Numbered from the stretch's first letter, positions 7,522 through 20,037 are shown. The stretch is 37,965 bases of DNA from Gemmatimonadota bacterium (GCA_013002885.1 JABDLS010000118.1:1-37965); one strand, 5' to 3'. Notes: generated from the sequence alone by a model not told the origin. Program-made: numbers and translations.

Positions 7522-9030
7522 ATGACCGCGTCTCGCCTCACGCCCCTGGCGACCCTCTCCCTTCTTGCGCTCCTGGTGCTCTTCGGACTGGGGGGGTGCT
7601 CACCTCAGTCGGCCAACGCGGAAAACCAGCGGGCATCCGGTACGGCACTGGCGGAGGGACTTCCGGAGCCGGAGGAGCGTGCACCAGCGGTCCGATCGGT
7701 CTCCGGAGCCGACGGCGGGGCCGATTCCCTCGGCCCTCTCGGTCAGTCCCTCGATGACAGCCGCACCACGGCCATCGTCCGAGCCACGGCCCGGGTGGCC
7801 CCGGCAGTGGTGAGCGTGAACGTGATCCGAACGCAGACGGTCCGGGCACGATCCGTCTGGGAAAGCCTGTACATGCCCCCCGGTGCCGAGCGCCGCAGCG
7901 CCAGCTTCGGTTCCGGCGTCATCGTCAGCGGCGATGGCATCATCCTCACCAACGACCACGTCATCAACGGGGCTTCGCGCATCAGCGTGACCTTGGCCGA
8001 CGGAAGCGACATGGAAGCCGAGGTCGTCGGAACGGACCCGGTGGCCGATATCGCGGTCCTCAGGGTCAGAGGCCAGGACCTGCCCACCGCGCCGGTGGGA
8101 TCCGTCGAGGGCGTGATGATCGGTGAATGGGCCATCGCTATAGGCAACCCTCTAGGCAACTACGTCGGCGACAGCGAGCCCACCGTGACGGCCGGCGTGG
8201 TCTCGGCGGTAGACCGGAACATCGCCCCCTCCTCCGACGACGCGGGCTTCTACTTCGGCATGATCCAGACCGATGCCGCCATCAACCCGGGTAACTCAGG
8301 CGGCGCTCTGGTGAACGCCGCCGGCGAGGTCATCGGCATCAACGCCTCGATCCTCTCGCGGAGTGGGGGCTCGGAGGGACTGGGCTTCGCTATCCCCATC
8401 GATCGTGCCCTGCGCATCGCACGCGACTTCCTGGAGCACGGCGAGGTGCGCCGGGCATGGCTCGGGCTCGATGTCGAGCCGGTGGAAGCCGACGAATGGG
8501 GCCGAACGCGAGGGGTCCGCGTCGCCGGCGTCGCCGCGGGGTCGCCAGCCGCCGAAACGGGTATCCAGGTCGGCGACCGCCTGATCCTCGCCAACGACCG
8601 GGCCCTCACCAGCCCTCTGGACTGGGAAGGCGTCCTCCTCGATCTCCGCGCCGGCGACGGCCTCGCACTCCTGGTACAGGGCCGGACCGAACCTGTCGTG
8701 CTTCGGGCCACGGCTTTCCCCTCCCTCACGGCCGCCCGAGTCACCCTCTTCCAGGGTATCGAGCTCATCAGCGTCACCCCTCAGATCCAGCTCGAACGGG
8801 GGCTGGTCAGTGAGGACGGAGCGCTCATCGTGAACATCGCCGCCGAGTCCGCGCGCACGCTCGGCATCCAGGCCGGAGACGTCATCATCCAGATGAACCG
8901 GACGAGGATCCGGTCGGCAGACGATGCCGCGCGCTTCTTCCAGTCCCTGACTGCTCGGGAAGGCCGCGTCATCGTCTACCTCGAGCGAAATGGTCAGCTC
9001 GGGACCCGCAACCTCTATTGGAGAGGCTGA
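7522..9030 (+). CDS. HtrA/DegP-like periplasmic serine protease, predicted lipoprotein
   Basis: This is an S1C-family protease for damaged envelope proteins. At 502 residues it has a hydrophobic signal (residues 8-22) ending in LFGLGGC, a lipobox-like site that would acylate the cysteine. A trypsin-like domain follows with triad H146 (TNDHVING), D176 (PVADIAVL) and S259 (NPGNSGGAL). Two PDZ domains come next, starting near residues 310 and 410; the second is the more divergent. The frame is open from 7477, but that start overlaps the transaldolase gene and would put charged residues before the signal, so ATG 7522 is preferred. A lipid anchor is less usual for DegP proteins. It lies between sugar and purine genes with no obvious functional link. 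Whether it is closer to DegP, DegQ or DegS is not clear. Confidence 0.93.
   Translation: MTASRLTPLATLSLLALLVLFGLGGCSPQSANAENQRASGTALAEGLPEPEERAPAVRSVSGADGGADSLGPLGQSLDDSRTTAIVRATARVAPAVVSVNVIRTQTVRARSVWESLYMPPGAERRSASFGSGVIVSGDGIILTNDHVINGASRISVTLADGSDMEAEVVGTDPVADIAVLRVRGQDLPTAPVGSVEGVMIGEWAIAIGNPLGNYVGDSEPTVTAGVVSAVDRNIAPSSDDAGFYFGMIQTDAAINPGNSGGALVNAAGEVIGINASILSRSGGSEGLGFAIPIDRALRIARDFLEHGEVRRAWLGLDVEPVEADEWGRTRGVRVAGVAAGSPAAETGIQVGDRLILANDRALTSPLDWEGVLLDLRAGDGLALLVQGRTEPVVLRATAFPSLTAARVTLFQGIELISVTPQIQLERGLVSEDGALIVNIAAESARTLGIQAGDVIIQMNRTRIRSADDAARFFQSLTAREGRVIVYLERNGQLGTRNLYWRG
9020..9026 (+). promoter_or_regulatory. Ribosome binding site that fixes a TTG start for purB
   Basis: GGAGAGG lies 5 nt before the TTG at 9032 and overlaps the end of the protease gene. 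No comparable site precedes the ATG at 8990, which would overlap the protease gene by 41 nt. Confidence 0.65.
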
Positions 9031-9031
9031 G

Positions 9032-10471
9032 TTGGACCTCGACCGCTACACCCACCCGCTGACCGACCGCTACGCCTCCAAGGAGATGCAGCGGCTCTTC
9101 GCGCCGCGACGACGCTTCGGCACCTGGCGCCGCCTCTGGATCGCCCTCGCGGAGTCGGAAGCCGAGCTGGGCATCGACATCTCGGACGAGGCCCTGGCAC
9201 AGATGCGCGCCGCCGTCGACGAATTGGACCTGGAGCAGGCCGCCGAGTACGAGCGGCGCTTCCGCCACGACGTCATGGCCCACGTGCACCTCTTCGGTGA
9301 CGACGCGCCAGCGGCGAAGGGCATCATCCACCTCGGGGCGACGTCGGCCTTCATCGGCGACAACACCGACCTCATCCTCCACCGCGACGCCCTGAACCTG
9401 ACCCGCACCCGCATCGTTCGCTGCGTCGAAGCCTTGGCTGCCTTCGCCGAGGAGCACGCGGAGCTCCCCACCCTCGGCTACACCCACTTCCAGCCCGCCC
9501 AGCCCACGACCGTAGGCAAGCGGGCGACCCTCTGGATCCAGGATCTTCTTCTCGACCTCGAAGAACTGGACCACCGCATCGCGACGCTCCGCTTCCGTGG
9601 TGTGCGGGGCACCACCGGGACGCAGGCGTCCTTCCTCGAGCTTTTCGAAGGAGACCACGACAAAGTGGACGACCTCGACGAGGCGGTGGGCCGCCGCATG
9701 GGCTTCCACGAGTCGTACCCGGTGAGCGGGCAGACGTACACCCGGAAGGTCGACTACGCCGTGCAGGCGTCCCTGGCGGGTGTCGCGGCTTCTGTCTCGA
9801 AGATCGCCCACGACCTGAGGATTCTGGCGCACCTACGGGAGGTGGAGGAACCCTTCGAGAGCGAACAGATCGGCTCGTCGGCGATGCCGTACAAGCGCAA
9901 TCCGATGCGCGCCGAGCGCATGTGCGCCCTCGCGCGCCACGTGATCGTGCTCGCCCAGGATCCGGCCTTCACGGCCGCCACCCAGTGGCTGGAGCGAACC
10001 CTCGACGACTCGGCCAACCGCCGCCTCTCCATCCCGGACGCCTTCCTCGCGCTGGATGGCTGCCTGGTCCTCCTGGAGAACGTGTCCCGCGGGCTCATCG
10101 TGAACCCGCAGGTCGTACGAAGGAATCTCGCCGAACACCTTCCCTTCATGGCTACAGAGACGATCTTGATGCACGCGACGTCGCAGGGAGGCGATCGCCA
10201 GGAGTTGCACGAGAGAATCCGTCAGCACTCCATGGCCGCCGCCCGGCGCATGAAGGAGGAGGGAGCAGATGCCGATCTCCTAGAGCGGATCTCGGGCGAT
10301 GAAGCCTTCGGTCTCGACGCCGACGAGCTCGCGCGGATGGTCGATCCGCTGCGTTTCGTCGGTCGGGCCCCGACCCAGGTCACCCGATTCCTCGAACGGG
10401 CCGTCGCGCCCGTCCTCGAGCGCCAACGCGAACACCTCGTGAACCTCGACGACCCCGATATTCATGTCTGA
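9032..10471 (+). CDS. purB: Adenylosuccinate lyase
   Basis: PurB removes fumarate from SAICAR and from adenylosuccinate, serving both IMP and AMP synthesis. With the TTG start it has 479 residues. The fumarase/aspartase superfamily signature [16 protein letters not shown] covers the catalytic serine loop (Ser282/Ser283). Other marks are [13 protein letters not shown] and the histidine segment [18 protein letters not shown]. The MPYKRNPMR form and the length match the longer subtype that includes animal adenylosuccinate lyase, in place of the MPHKRNP ~430-residue type of Bacillus. The TTG start is chosen for its ribosome site at 9020-9026 and because [15 protein letters not shown] then opens the protein. 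The end overlaps purC by 8 nt. Confidence 0.96.
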   Translation: MDLDRYTHPLTDRYASKEMQRLFAPRRRFGTWRRLWIALAESEAELGIDISDEALAQMRAAVDELDLEQAAEYERRFRHDVMAHVHLFGDDAPAAKGIIHLGATSAFIGDNTDLILHRDALNLTRTRIVRCVEALAAFAEEHAELPTLGYTHFQPAQPTTVGKRATLWIQDLLLDLEELDHRIATLRFRGVRGTTGTQASFLELFEGDHDKVDDLDEAVGRRMGFHESYPVSGQTYTRKVDYAVQASLAGVAASVSKIAHDLRILAHLREVEEPFESEQIGSSAMPYKRNPMRAERMCALARHVIVLAQDPAFTAATQWLERTLDDSANRRLSIPDAFLALDGCLVLLENVSRGLIVNPQVVRRNLAEHLPFMATETILMHATSQGGDRQELHERIRQHSMAAARRMKEEGADADLLERISGDEAFGLDADELARMVDPLRFVGRAPTQVTRFLERAVAPVLERQREHLVNLDDPDIHV

Positions 10472-11408
10472 TCAAAGCACGGTCCATCGTTCCGATCTCG
10501 ATCTTCCCCTCCTCCACCGCGGCAAGGTCCGCGACGTGTACGAGGTGGACGAAGGCACCCTCCTGATGGTGGCCAGCGACCGCGTCAGCGCTTTCGACGT
10601 GGTGCTCCCGCAGCCCATTCCCCACAAGGGCGAGGTCCTCACCCTGGTGACGGCTTGGTGGCTGCAGCAGCTCGAAGACACCGTACCGCACCACATCATC
10701 GCCGTGGATCCGGACAAGATCATCGAGCGCCATCCGGAGCTGTCCGGGAGTCGTGATGTCTGGGCTCGGCGGGCAATGCTCGTCCACCGAACCCAGCCCG
10801 TGCTCGTTGAGTGCGTTGTCAGGGGCTACATCTCGGGCTCGGCATGGAAGGAGTACAGTCGTTCCGGGACCCTCGCGGGTGAGGGCCTCCCCGAGGGTCT
10901 TCAGGAGAGCCAGAAGCTCGATCCGGCGATCTTCTCTCCGGCCACCAAGGCCCAGGAGGGAGAGCACGACGAGAACATCACCTTCGGTCAGACGAAAGAG
11001 ATCCTCGGCGATGCGCTCGCGGAGCGGTTGAAGGACCTCTCGCTGCGGATCTACGGATACGGTCGCGACGTCGCCAATGAGCGCGACATCATCCTCGCCG
11101 ACACCAAATTCGAGTTCGGCTTCGACACGGACGGCCAACTCATCATCATCGACGAGGTTCTCACGCCCGACTCGTCGCGGTTCTGGCCGAAGGAGAGCTA
11201 CGGAGTCGGCCGGGGACAGCCGTCGCTGGACAAACAGCCGATTCGCGACTGGCTCGACACCCTCGACTGGGACAAGAGCCCACCACCGCCCGACCTGCCC
11301 GACGACATCGTCGATGCGGCTTCGTCGCGGTACAAGGAAGTGTTCAAGCGTCTGACGGGTACGGCGTTGGACGAGTATCGACCTCCGCACTTCGGCGAAG
11401 ACCGGTGA
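10464..11408 (+). CDS. purC: SAICAR synthetase (phosphoribosylaminoimidazole-succinocarboxamide synthase)
   Basis: PurC joins aspartate to CAIR using ATP, the step just before PurB in IMP synthesis. The 314 residues are typical of the longer single-domain form. Visible family blocks are [13 protein letters not shown] (nucleotide loop), [31 protein letters not shown], and [13 protein letters not shown] followed by [16 protein letters not shown]. The ATG overlaps purB by 8 nt, and its TGA overlaps the GTG of the next gene. It acts in the cytoplasm, and its neighbours supply the following step and the earlier PurSQL complex. Confidence 0.97.
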   Translation: MSDQSTVHRSDLDLPLLHRGKVRDVYEVDEGTLLMVASDRVSAFDVVLPQPIPHKGEVLTLVTAWWLQQLEDTVPHHIIAVDPDKIIERHPELSGSRDVWARRAMLVHRTQPVLVECVVRGYISGSAWKEYSRSGTLAGEGLPEGLQESQKLDPAIFSPATKAQEGEHDENITFGQTKEILGDALAERLKDLSLRIYGYGRDVANERDIILADTKFEFGFDTDGQLIIIDEVLTPDSSRFWPKESYGVGRGQPSLDKQPIRDWLDTLDWDKSPPPPDLPDDIVDAASSRYKEVFKRLTGTALDEYRPPHFGEDR

Positions 11409-12187
11409 GCTTCGCCCGCGAAGGATACCCGTTCGCGGTTGCGGGCCTCCTCCTCGCGGGTCTCTGCTGGGCCGGTGTGTGGGTACGGGTCGCCGACCCC
11501 GCGAGCTGGCCGGGGCGAGCGCTCCTGGTAAGCGCGTGGGCGTGCTCGGCACTGGCGGTCTTCGTACTCTGGTTCTTCCGCGACCCACCGCCGGTACTCG
11601 CCGCCGATGCCGCCGCGGTAGTGGCCCCCGGTCAGGGCAAGATCATCCTCGTCGAGGACGTCGATCACGTGGACGTCGTGGACGGACCGGCCACCAAGAT
11701 CTCCATATTTCTCAGTGTCTTCGACGTGCACGTGCAGCGGGCGCCGGTTTCGGGCGAGGTCGTCCACAAGGAGTACCGCCCAGGGAAGTACCTGGCGGCC
11801 TGGAACGACAAGGCATCGGAAGACAACGAGCAAGGTGCGCTGGGAATCCGCACCGAGGAAGGCACCGTCCTCGTCAAGCAGATCGCCGGCCTCGTCGCCC
11901 GCCGCATCATCACGGATCCGGACGTGGGTGACGACCTGGAACGAGGTGAACGCTTCGGGCTCATACGCTTCGGCTCGAGGGTCGATCTCTTCCTCCCAGC
12001 CCATTGGGAGGTGACGGGGGCCGTGGGAGACCGGGTGATAGTGGGCTCGACAGCCATCGCTCGGAGAGTCCCCGTCCCCGCCGCTGCCGCGCAGGACCAG
12101 TCCCAAGAGGGCCATGCGCCTGCCGACGGGTCCAAGACCGACTCGGAGACGGCGGACATGGCTGCCGGAATGGAGGAGTCCAGATGA
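11405..12187 (+). CDS. psd: Phosphatidylserine decarboxylase proenzyme
   Basis: Psd decarboxylates phosphatidylserine to phosphatidylethanolamine at the inner membrane. The 260-residue precursor is of the short type. It has N-terminal hydrophobic segments (about residues 9-28 and 40-58), the FFRDPP motif, and the processing site FGSRVDLF. There self-cleavage between G190 and S191 would leave a pyruvoyl prosthetic group on the small alpha chain. FGS replaces the LGST of the E. coli type, as is common in the short form. A hydrophilic Ala/Ser/Glu-rich tail of ~30 residues follows. The GTG start overlaps the purC stop (GTGA) and its stop overlaps the pssA start (ATGA). With pssA it forms the two-step route from CDP-diacylglycerol. 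Confidence 0.94.
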   Translation: MSFAREGYPFAVAGLLLAGLCWAGVWVRVADPASWPGRALLVSAWACSALAVFVLWFFRDPPPVLAADAAAVVAPGQGKIILVEDVDHVDVVDGPATKISIFLSVFDVHVQRAPVSGEVVHKEYRPGKYLAAWNDKASEDNEQGALGIRTEEGTVLVKQIAGLVARRIITDPDVGDDLERGERFGLIRFGSRVDLFLPAHWEVTGAVGDRVIVGSTAIARRVPVPAAAAQDQSQEGHAPADGSKTDSETADMAAGMEESR

Positions 12188-13068
12188 ACCGGCCGCCGCG
12201 CAGACATTCGAATCTCCAGCGGGGGGTCATCATCCTCCCGTCCGCGTTCACCCTCGGGAACCTCTTCTTCGGGATCTACGCCATCGTCGCTGCGTCCCGT
12301 GGCGATTTCACGTGGGCGGGTTGGTTCATCATCTTCGCCGGCGTCCTCGACATGCTCGACGGGAGGGTGGCTCGGTTCACCCGCACGGGTTCGGCCTTCG
12401 GCGCCGAGCTGGACTCCCTGGTCGACGCCATCTCCTTCGGTGTCGCCCCTGGTTTCATCGTCTACCAGCTCTTCTTCGCTGCCGATACGGGATGGAGCTG
12501 GATTCTGATCTTCTTCTACGTGACCGCGGTGGTCGTTCGCCTGGCTCGCTACAACGTCGAGCAGGGTGGCGAGGCGAAGCGGTACTTCCACGGCCTCCCG
12601 TCCCCGTCGGCCGGTATGACCCTGGCGGCGTACTACCCGTTCAGTCAGACATCCTTCTTCGCCGACTACCTGAGCGATCTTCCGTGGCAGCAGATCATGG
12701 GGATCGGCATGGTGCTTCTGGCCGTCCTCATGGTCAGCCACGTGCCCTACGCAAAAGTCGGAAAGATCGGTCTACGCACGCCGCGTGGTCTATTCAACAC
12801 GGGCGTCGCCCTGGCCGCACTCTTCCTCGCCATCGCTGTGCCGCAATACTACTTCTTCTCGGTCCTCCTACTCTACATCGCCTGGGGCCTCACCAAGTCG
12901 GTCGTCATCGGATTCCTGGACCGCCTACCAGGCGGCGACCCCCTCCTCGACGAAGACGAGGACGACCTGAAGAACGAGCAGCGCGAGTTGGACTATGCAG
13001 CCCTCGGCCCCAGCGGCCGTTCACATCGATCCCTCGTCGATGACGAGGGTATGGAGGATCAAGCGTGA
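12184..13068 (+). CDS. pssA: CDP-diacylglycerol-serine O-phosphatidyltransferase
   Basis: PssA makes phosphatidylserine from CDP-diacylglycerol and serine, supplying Psd. It is a 294-residue integral membrane enzyme of the CDP-alcohol phosphotransferase family (type II PssA). The active-site signature DGRVARFTR...G...D...D is complete around residues 59-85, and about six or more hydrophobic helices follow. The C-terminal ~40 residues are acidic (DEDEDD) and presumably cytoplasmic. The frame is open from 12004, but ATG 12184 starts directly after psd (ATGA overlap) and gives the family N-terminus [18 protein letters not shown]. It ends in a GTGA overlap with purS, so the lipid genes are wired into the purine operon. 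Confidence 0.95.
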   Translation: MNRPPRRHSNLQRGVIILPSAFTLGNLFFGIYAIVAASRGDFTWAGWFIIFAGVLDMLDGRVARFTRTGSAFGAELDSLVDAISFGVAPGFIVYQLFFAADTGWSWILIFFYVTAVVVRLARYNVEQGGEAKRYFHGLPSPSAGMTLAAYYPFSQTSFFADYLSDLPWQQIMGIGMVLLAVLMVSHVPYAKVGKIGLRTPRGLFNTGVALAALFLAIAVPQYYFFSVLLLYIAWGLTKSVVIGFLDRLPGGDPLLDEDEDDLKNEQRELDYAALGPSGRSHRSLVDDEGMEDQA

Positions 13069-13331
13069 GTCAGTACCGTCTCGAAGTCCGCGTGAAGCCA
13101 CGGCCAGGACTTCTCGATCCGCAGGGCAAGGCCATTCATCACTCCTTGAACTCGCTCGGGTGGGATGGCGTCGCCGACGTCCGCGTCGGAAAGGCCATCT
13201 ACATCGACCTCGAAGCCGAATCTGCGGAGTCCGCCATCGCCGCGGCCGAAGAGATGTGCCGCAAGCTCCTGGCGAACCCCGTCACCGAGGACTTCGCGGT
13301 AGCGCTGGAGCAGGAGGCCGCTGCGTCATGA
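13065..13331 (+). CDS. purS: Phosphoribosylformylglycinamidine synthase subunit PurS
   Basis: PurS is the small bridging subunit of the FGAM synthase complex that holds PurQ and PurL together for ammonia transfer. The 88 residues match the family (~80-90). [21 protein letters not shown] opens the protein, and [17 protein letters not shown] is the conserved central strand. The GTG start overlaps the pssA stop and the stop overlaps the purQ ATG. Its presence shows the organism uses the three-subunit PurSQL enzyme in place of the single large PurL of E. coli. Confidence 0.96.
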   Translation: MSQYRLEVRVKPRPGLLDPQGKAIHHSLNSLGWDGVADVRVGKAIYIDLEAESAESAIAAAEEMCRKLLANPVTEDFAVALEQEAAAS

Positions 13332-14026
13332 AGGTCGCCGTCATCACCTTCCCCGGCTCCAACTGCGACCACGACCTCTACAAGGCCGCCCAACAGGTGG
13401 GAGGAGACGCCTCCTTCGTCTGGCACCGTGAACGGGGCCTCGACGGATTCGATGTCGTCCTTCTTCCGGGGGGGTTCTCCTACGGCGATTACCTCCGTCC
13501 GGGCGCAATCGCCCGCATGAGCCCGATCATGGACGACGTGATGTCCTTCGCCAAGGCAGGGGGCCCGGTCCTCGGGATCTGCAACGGGTTCCAGGTCCTC
13601 TGTGAGGCCGGCCTGCTTCCAGGAGCACTGGTCCGCAACGATGCTCTGAAGTTCCGCAGTCACGACGTGCGCCTGCGTGTGGAGAGAGTCGATACTCTCT
13701 TCACCAGCGACTACGAGCTAGGTCAGATCCTCCGGGTCCCCATCGCACATGGAGACGGCAATTACGAGGCCGATGAGGAGACGCTGAACGCCCTCGAAGA
13801 CGAGGGTCGGGTGGTGTTCCGCTACGTGGATCGCAACGGCGAGGCCGTGGAAAGCGCCAACCCCAACGGGTCGTGGCACAACATCGCCGGTATCGTCAAC
13901 GAGTCGGGTAACGTCCTTGGCATGATGCCACACCCGGAGCGGGCGATGGAAGAGCTCCTCGGCTCCACAGACGGGGTAGGTGTCTTCACCTCGATGATGA
14001 ACAGTCTCTCCACCGCCCCGGCGTGA
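13328..14026 (+). CDS. purQ: Phosphoribosylformylglycinamidine synthase subunit PurQ (glutaminase)
   Basis: PurQ hydrolyses glutamine and passes ammonia to PurL for FGAM synthesis. The 232 residues form a class I glutamine amidotransferase domain. The nucleophile is C85 in [10 protein letters not shown], and the His-Glu pair lies in [10 protein letters not shown] near the C-terminus. [15 protein letters not shown] and [16 protein letters not shown] are typical PurQ blocks. The frame is open upstream from 12995 through purS, but ATG 13328 (ATGA overlap with purS) gives the standard N-terminus. A 52-nt, relatively AT-rich gap separates it from purL. Confidence 0.97.
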   Translation: MKVAVITFPGSNCDHDLYKAAQQVGGDASFVWHRERGLDGFDVVLLPGGFSYGDYLRPGAIARMSPIMDDVMSFAKAGGPVLGICNGFQVLCEAGLLPGALVRNDALKFRSHDVRLRVERVDTLFTSDYELGQILRVPIAHGDGNYEADEETLNALEDEGRVVFRYVDRNGEAVESANPNGSWHNIAGIVNESGNVLGMMPHPERAMEELLGSTDGVGVFTSMMNSLSTAPA

Positions 14027-14078
14027 TAGCCAGGCCGATGATCCGCATCCATCGACTTCAAATAAACGAGCACATAGC

Positions 14079-16379
<2,301 letters not shown>

Positions 16380-16383
16380 AGCC

Positions 16384-17817
16384 ATGTGCGGAGTCGTCGG
16401 AATCAGTGGCATCGAGAACGCTGCGCAGCAGGCGTTCCTGGCCATGTACGCCCTCCAGCACCGGGGGCAGGAAGCCGGCGGCATCGTCTCGTTCGACGGG
16501 GCGGACGCCCGGGTCCACAAAGGCGCGGGGCTCGTCTCGGAGATTTTCCACCGAGACGCCCTGGCCGAGCTGTCCGGCGACACCGCCGTGGGCCACGTCC
16601 GCTACTCCACCGCAGGTGGGGGGAACCTGGCCAACGTCCAGCCCATCACCGCGAAGTACGCTCGCGGAAGCCTGGCTCTGGCCCACAACGGCAACTTGAC
16701 CAACCAGCTCGCCCTCCGGCACCGACTCGTCGAGGAGGGGGCCATTTTCCGATCGTCCTCGGACTCGGAGACGCTCATTCACCTCATCGCCAAGTCCCGG
16801 GAAGGCACGGTCGACGGGCAGGTCCTCGACGCTCTGTCCCATCTCGAGGGGGCGTTCTCCATGGTCCTCGCGGTCGACGATACGCTTTACGCCGCTCGCG
16901 ACCCGAGGGGGTTCCGGCCGCTCGTCATCGGTCGCAAGGGCGAAGGCATCGTCATCGTTTCGGAGACCTGCGCGCTCGACATCCTCAACGCGGAGTACGT
17001 GCGCGACATCGAGCCCGGAGAAGTACTCAAGATCCACGCCGGTGACATGGAGCCACTGCGGTCCCTCGCTCCCGCTCCCGAACGGGCTCCCTGCATCTTC
17101 GAGCTCGTCTACTTCGCCCGTCCCGACTCGCGGATCTGGGGCGTGAGCGTCGACCGGGCGCGCCGAGCATTGGGCCGGACGCTGGCCAGAGAGCACCCTG
17201 TGGAGGCCGACTGCGTCATCTCCGTGCCCGACAGCGCCAACTCCGCGGCGCTGGGCTTCAGCGAGGAGAGTGGGGTGCCCTTCGAACTCGGCCTCCTGCG
17301 CAATCACTACGTCGGCCGGACCTTCATTCAGCCGGACCAGAAGGACCGGGATTTCGGCGCACGCATGAAGTACAACCCCGTCCGGGAGGTCCTCGCCGGA
17401 CAACGGGTGGTCGTCGTCGATGACTCCCTTGTCCGTGGCACCACGAGCCGGAGTCTCGTTCGCATGCTTCGGCAGGCTGGAGCGGCGGAGGTTCATCTCC
17501 GCATAGGAAGCCCACCCGTCAGGTCCCCCTGTTTCTATGGCATCGACATGCCCACCAAGAGCGAGCTCATCGCCTCCAACCTCGGCGTCGACGACATCGC
17601 GCGACGAATCGGCGTCGATTCCCTCGGCTACCTCTCACTGGAGGGCATGGTCGACGCGGTGAAGCAGGCGGGACCGTACTGCACGGCGTGCTTCTCCGGA
17701 GATTACAAGGCGCCTCTCGTCGATGTGGGCGAGGGCTTCCTCACCTTGGAAGGGCCGGCCACCAAGGAGCTGGAGCCCTCGATTCTGGGCGCTGGGGCAG
17801 GCGCCGGCGTCGATTGA
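16384..17817 (+). CDS. purF: Amidophosphoribosyltransferase, iron-sulphur type
   Basis: PurF commits PRPP to purine synthesis by replacing its pyrophosphate with ammonia from glutamine. The 477 residues contain an N-terminal Ntn glutaminase whose nucleophile C2 follows the initiator methionine directly (MCGVVGI). The C-terminal phosphoribosyltransferase domain has the PRPP loop VVVVDDSLVRGTTSR. Four cysteines, C237, C383, C433 and C436, fall where the Bacillus-type enzyme binds a [4Fe-4S] cluster, so this is the oxygen-sensitive, cluster-bearing class. Unlike Bacillus PurF it has no propeptide. Allosteric inhibition by AMP and GMP is known for the family. It follows purL by 4 nt. Confidence 0.97.
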   Translation: MCGVVGISGIENAAQQAFLAMYALQHRGQEAGGIVSFDGADARVHKGAGLVSEIFHRDALAELSGDTAVGHVRYSTAGGGNLANVQPITAKYARGSLALAHNGNLTNQLALRHRLVEEGAIFRSSSDSETLIHLIAKSREGTVDGQVLDALSHLEGAFSMVLAVDDTLYAARDPRGFRPLVIGRKGEGIVIVSETCALDILNAEYVRDIEPGEVLKIHAGDMEPLRSLAPAPERAPCIFELVYFARPDSRIWGVSVDRARRALGRTLAREHPVEADCVISVPDSANSAALGFSEESGVPFELGLLRNHYVGRTFIQPDQKDRDFGARMKYNPVREVLAGQRVVVVDDSLVRGTTSRSLVRMLRQAGAAEVHLRIGSPPVRSPCFYGIDMPTKSELIASNLGVDDIARRIGVDSLGYLSLEGMVDAVKQAGPYCTACFSGDYKAPLVDVGEGFLTLEGPATKELEPSILGAGAGAGVD

Positions 17818-17836
17818 GGCAACAGGCGTTCCTCGC

Positions 17837-18874
17837 TTGAGCAGCCGTCTACTCGAGCTGCCCAAGGCGGAGTTGCACGTGCACCTGGATGGGTCGCTTC
17901 GACCGGAGACCCTGTTCGAGTTGGCCCGGGAGCGGGGGGTATCACTCCCGGCGAACGACGTGGCGGCTCTCGCCGACTTCATGGTGGTCTCCGACGCCAC
18001 GAGCCTGGAAGAGTACCTGGAGCGTTTCGACGTTACCCTCTCGGTCCTCCAGGACGCCGAAGCCCTGGAGCGGGGAGCCTACGAGCTCGCCCTCGACCAC
18101 GCCGCAGAGAACGTCCGCTACGTCGAGATCCGCTTCTGCCCCCTCCTGAACACCGATGGAGGGCTCTCCGTGGACGAGGTGCTGGATGCCGCCCTCTCCG
18201 GGCTCCGGCGGGCCGAAGCCGAGGCCGGTGTGATTGCTCGGGTCGTCGTCTGTGCCCTTCGCACCCTCGAGGCCAGTGCATCCCTCGAGATGGCCGAGCT
18301 CGCCGCAGCCTACCTCCGACGTGGGGTCTGTGGCTTCGACATCGCTGGGGCCGAATCCGGCTTCCCTGTGGCAGACCACGTCGAAGCCTTTCGACGTGCG
18401 GCCCGGGCGAGCGTACCCATCACCATCCATGCCGGAGAGGGCTACGGGCCCGAATCGATCCGTCAGGCGTTGGAGTTGGGGCACGCCCGGCGCATCGGCC
18501 ACGGAACCCGACTCCGCGAAGACCGGGAGCTCCTGGAAGAGGTTCGTCGCAGACAGATCCTCCTGGAGATCTGCCTCACCTCCAACGTCCAGACCGGTGT
18601 CGTGAAGTCCGTCGCGGACCACCCCGCACGGGGCTACTTCCGGGCTGGCGTACCCGTGAGTCTCTGCACGGACAACCGCTTGATGTCGGGAGTGAGTCTC
18701 ACGGACGAGTTCGGGAAGGCCGCGAGCCATCTGGGCATGACGTGGCCGGAACTGTGCAGCGTGGCTCGCACGGGTTTTGAGCACTCGTTCGTCTCGAGCG
18801 ACATCAAACAGTCGCTGCTCCGACATTTCGACGAGGCCGTCGAGCCCCGTGGGGAAGTTCGACCGCACCCCTGA
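17837..18874 (+). CDS. add: Adenosine deaminase family protein
   Basis: Adenosine deaminase converts adenosine to inosine in purine salvage. The protein has 345 residues if the TTG at 17837 is the start. It places LPKAELHVHLDGSLRPETL near the N-terminus with zinc ligands H14 and H16. Later marks are H198 and E201 in HAGEGYGPES, the HGTRL histidine, and D279 in SLCTDNRLMSG. The usual DDP motif reads TDN here, a variant also known to me in actinobacterial enzymes. The frame is open upstream from 17723 inside purF, but no start there is convincing. Adenine deaminase or another member of the family cannot be excluded by eye. It is the last gene of the plus-strand run and is convergent with fbp. 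Confidence 0.88.
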   Translation: MSSRLLELPKAELHVHLDGSLRPETLFELARERGVSLPANDVAALADFMVVSDATSLEEYLERFDVTLSVLQDAEALERGAYELALDHAAENVRYVEIRFCPLLNTDGGLSVDEVLDAALSGLRRAEAEAGVIARVVVCALRTLEASASLEMAELAAAYLRRGVCGFDIAGAESGFPVADHVEAFRRAARASVPITIHAGEGYGPESIRQALELGHARRIGHGTRLREDRELLEEVRRRQILLEICLTSNVQTGVVKSVADHPARGYFRAGVPVSLCTDNRLMSGVSLTDEFGKAASHLGMTWPELCSVARTGFEHSFVSSDIKQSLLRHFDEAVEPRGEVRPHP

Positions 18875-18897
18875 ATGCGGTCGAGGAGATCAGGGGT
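18867..18897 (+). terminator. Hairpin over the add stop codon, candidate terminator
   Basis: ACCCCTGA (18867-18874) pairs perfectly with TCAGGGGT (18890-18897) around a 15-nt loop, and the left arm contains the add stop codon. There is no T-run after it, so intrinsic termination is uncertain. It is the only clear dyad between the convergent add and fbp genes and could serve either strand. Confidence 0.4.
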
Positions 18898-18916
18898 CGT
18901 CTCGTTTCGACGGCTT

Positions 18917-19912
18917 CTACTCCTCCGCGAGCTTCTCCTCGGCGAGATTCACGAACTCCGACGACCCCATGTACAGCGGCACCCGCTGATGCAGAGACTC
19001 GGGCACGATGTCGAGAATGTCATGTCGGCCATCGCTCGCCCGCCCGCCGGCTTGTTCGACGATCATCGCCATCGGGGCGGCCTCGTACATGAGGCGCAGC
19101 TTCCCCTCGGGGTTCTGGGTCTCACTCGGATACATGAAGATGCCGCCCTGGAGCAGTGTCCTATGGATGTCGGCCACGAGCGATCCGATGTATCGCGATC
19201 CAAAGCCGCCCTCCGTCTTCATGTGGCTCACCAGACGTTGCTGGCCCGTGGACCACCGGGCGAAGTACGCCTCGTTCACCGAATAGACCTTCTTGGGCGG
19301 TTCGGGAATTCGCATGTTCGGGTGGCTGAGGATGAACTCGCCGATGGACGGGTCGAGGGTGAAGCCGTGGACCCCCGCCCCGGTCGTGTAGACGAGCATC
19401 GTCGAAGAGCCGTAAAGCACATACCCGGCGGCTACCTGGTCCCGACCCGCTTGAAGGCAATCCTCCAGCGTGCCGCGCTCTCCGGTGGAGATCTTGTTGT
19501 GGATGCTGAAGATCGTCCCGATGGAGACGTTCACGTCGATGTTCGACGATCCGTCGAGAGGGTCGTAGATCACGACGTAGTCCCCCGTCGGGAACTTCTC
19601 GGGTATGGGAATGAACGTCTCGTTTTCCTCCGAGGCCATGCACGCCAGGAGCCCCGTGTGGTCGAGGGCGCGATACATGACGTTGTTGGCGAAAACGTCG
19701 AGCTTCTGCTGCGTTTCGCCGTGGACGTTCTCGTCGTCGGAGGCTCCCAGGATATCTACGAGCCCGGCCTTGTTCACCTCCCTGCCAATGACTTTGGCCG
19801 CCAGCGCGATGTCGGACAGGAGGTTGGTGAAGGCGCCGGTCGCCTCAGGGTGGTTCCGTTCCTGCTCGACGAGGAAGCGAGAAATCGTGACGACGTGGGT
19901 GTCAGCTGGCAT
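18917..19912 (-). CDS. fbp: Fructose-1,6-bisphosphatase class I
   Basis: Fbp removes the 1-phosphate of fructose-1,6-bisphosphate, the committed step of gluconeogenesis. The metal and phosphate site motifs ASEEN (residues 93-97) and [13 protein letters not shown] (116-128) are intact. [10 protein letters not shown] and GTIFSIHNK are further family blocks. I chose ATG 19912 (331 residues), matching the ~332 residues of E. coli Fbp. The frame also has an ATG at 19978, adding 22 non-conserved residues; that one lies just behind a promoter-like TATACCTT at 19993-20000, so it remains possible. Neither has a ribosome site. It is convergent with add and follows comEC after a short gap. Confidence 0.95.
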   Translation of the reverse strand: MPADTHVVTISRFLVEQERNHPEATGAFTNLLSDIALAAKVIGREVNKAGLVDILGASDDENVHGETQQKLDVFANNVMYRALDHTGLLACMASEENETFIPIPEKFPTGDYVVIYDPLDGSSNIDVNVSIGTIFSIHNKISTGERGTLEDCLQAGRDQVAAGYVLYGSSTMLVYTTGAGVHGFTLDPSIGEFILSHPNMRIPEPPKKVYSVNEAYFARWSTGQQRLVSHMKTEGGFGSRYIGSLVADIHRTLLQGGIFMYPSETQNPEGKLRLMYEAAPMAMIVEQAGGRASDGRHDILDIVPESLHQRVPLYMGSSEFVNLAEEKLAEE

Positions 19913-19992
19913 GGTGGAAGCGTCGGCAATCGGATACGGGGCGGGACAGGCAGCGATGAAGCGAGGTCCCGCTACCATGGTGGGCGCGCTGA

Positions 19993-20000
19993 AGGTATAG
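19993..20000 (-). promoter_or_regulatory. Possible -10 element of fbp
   Basis: On the minus strand TATACCTT lies in the gap between comEC and fbp, 14 nt before the ATG at 19978. No good -35 is seen upstream. It shares ACCTT with the elements before lexA and truA. Confidence 0.25.
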
Positions 20001-20037
20001 AATCAGGCGTTGAAGTGCGCCCGTCCGGATCCCCAGC

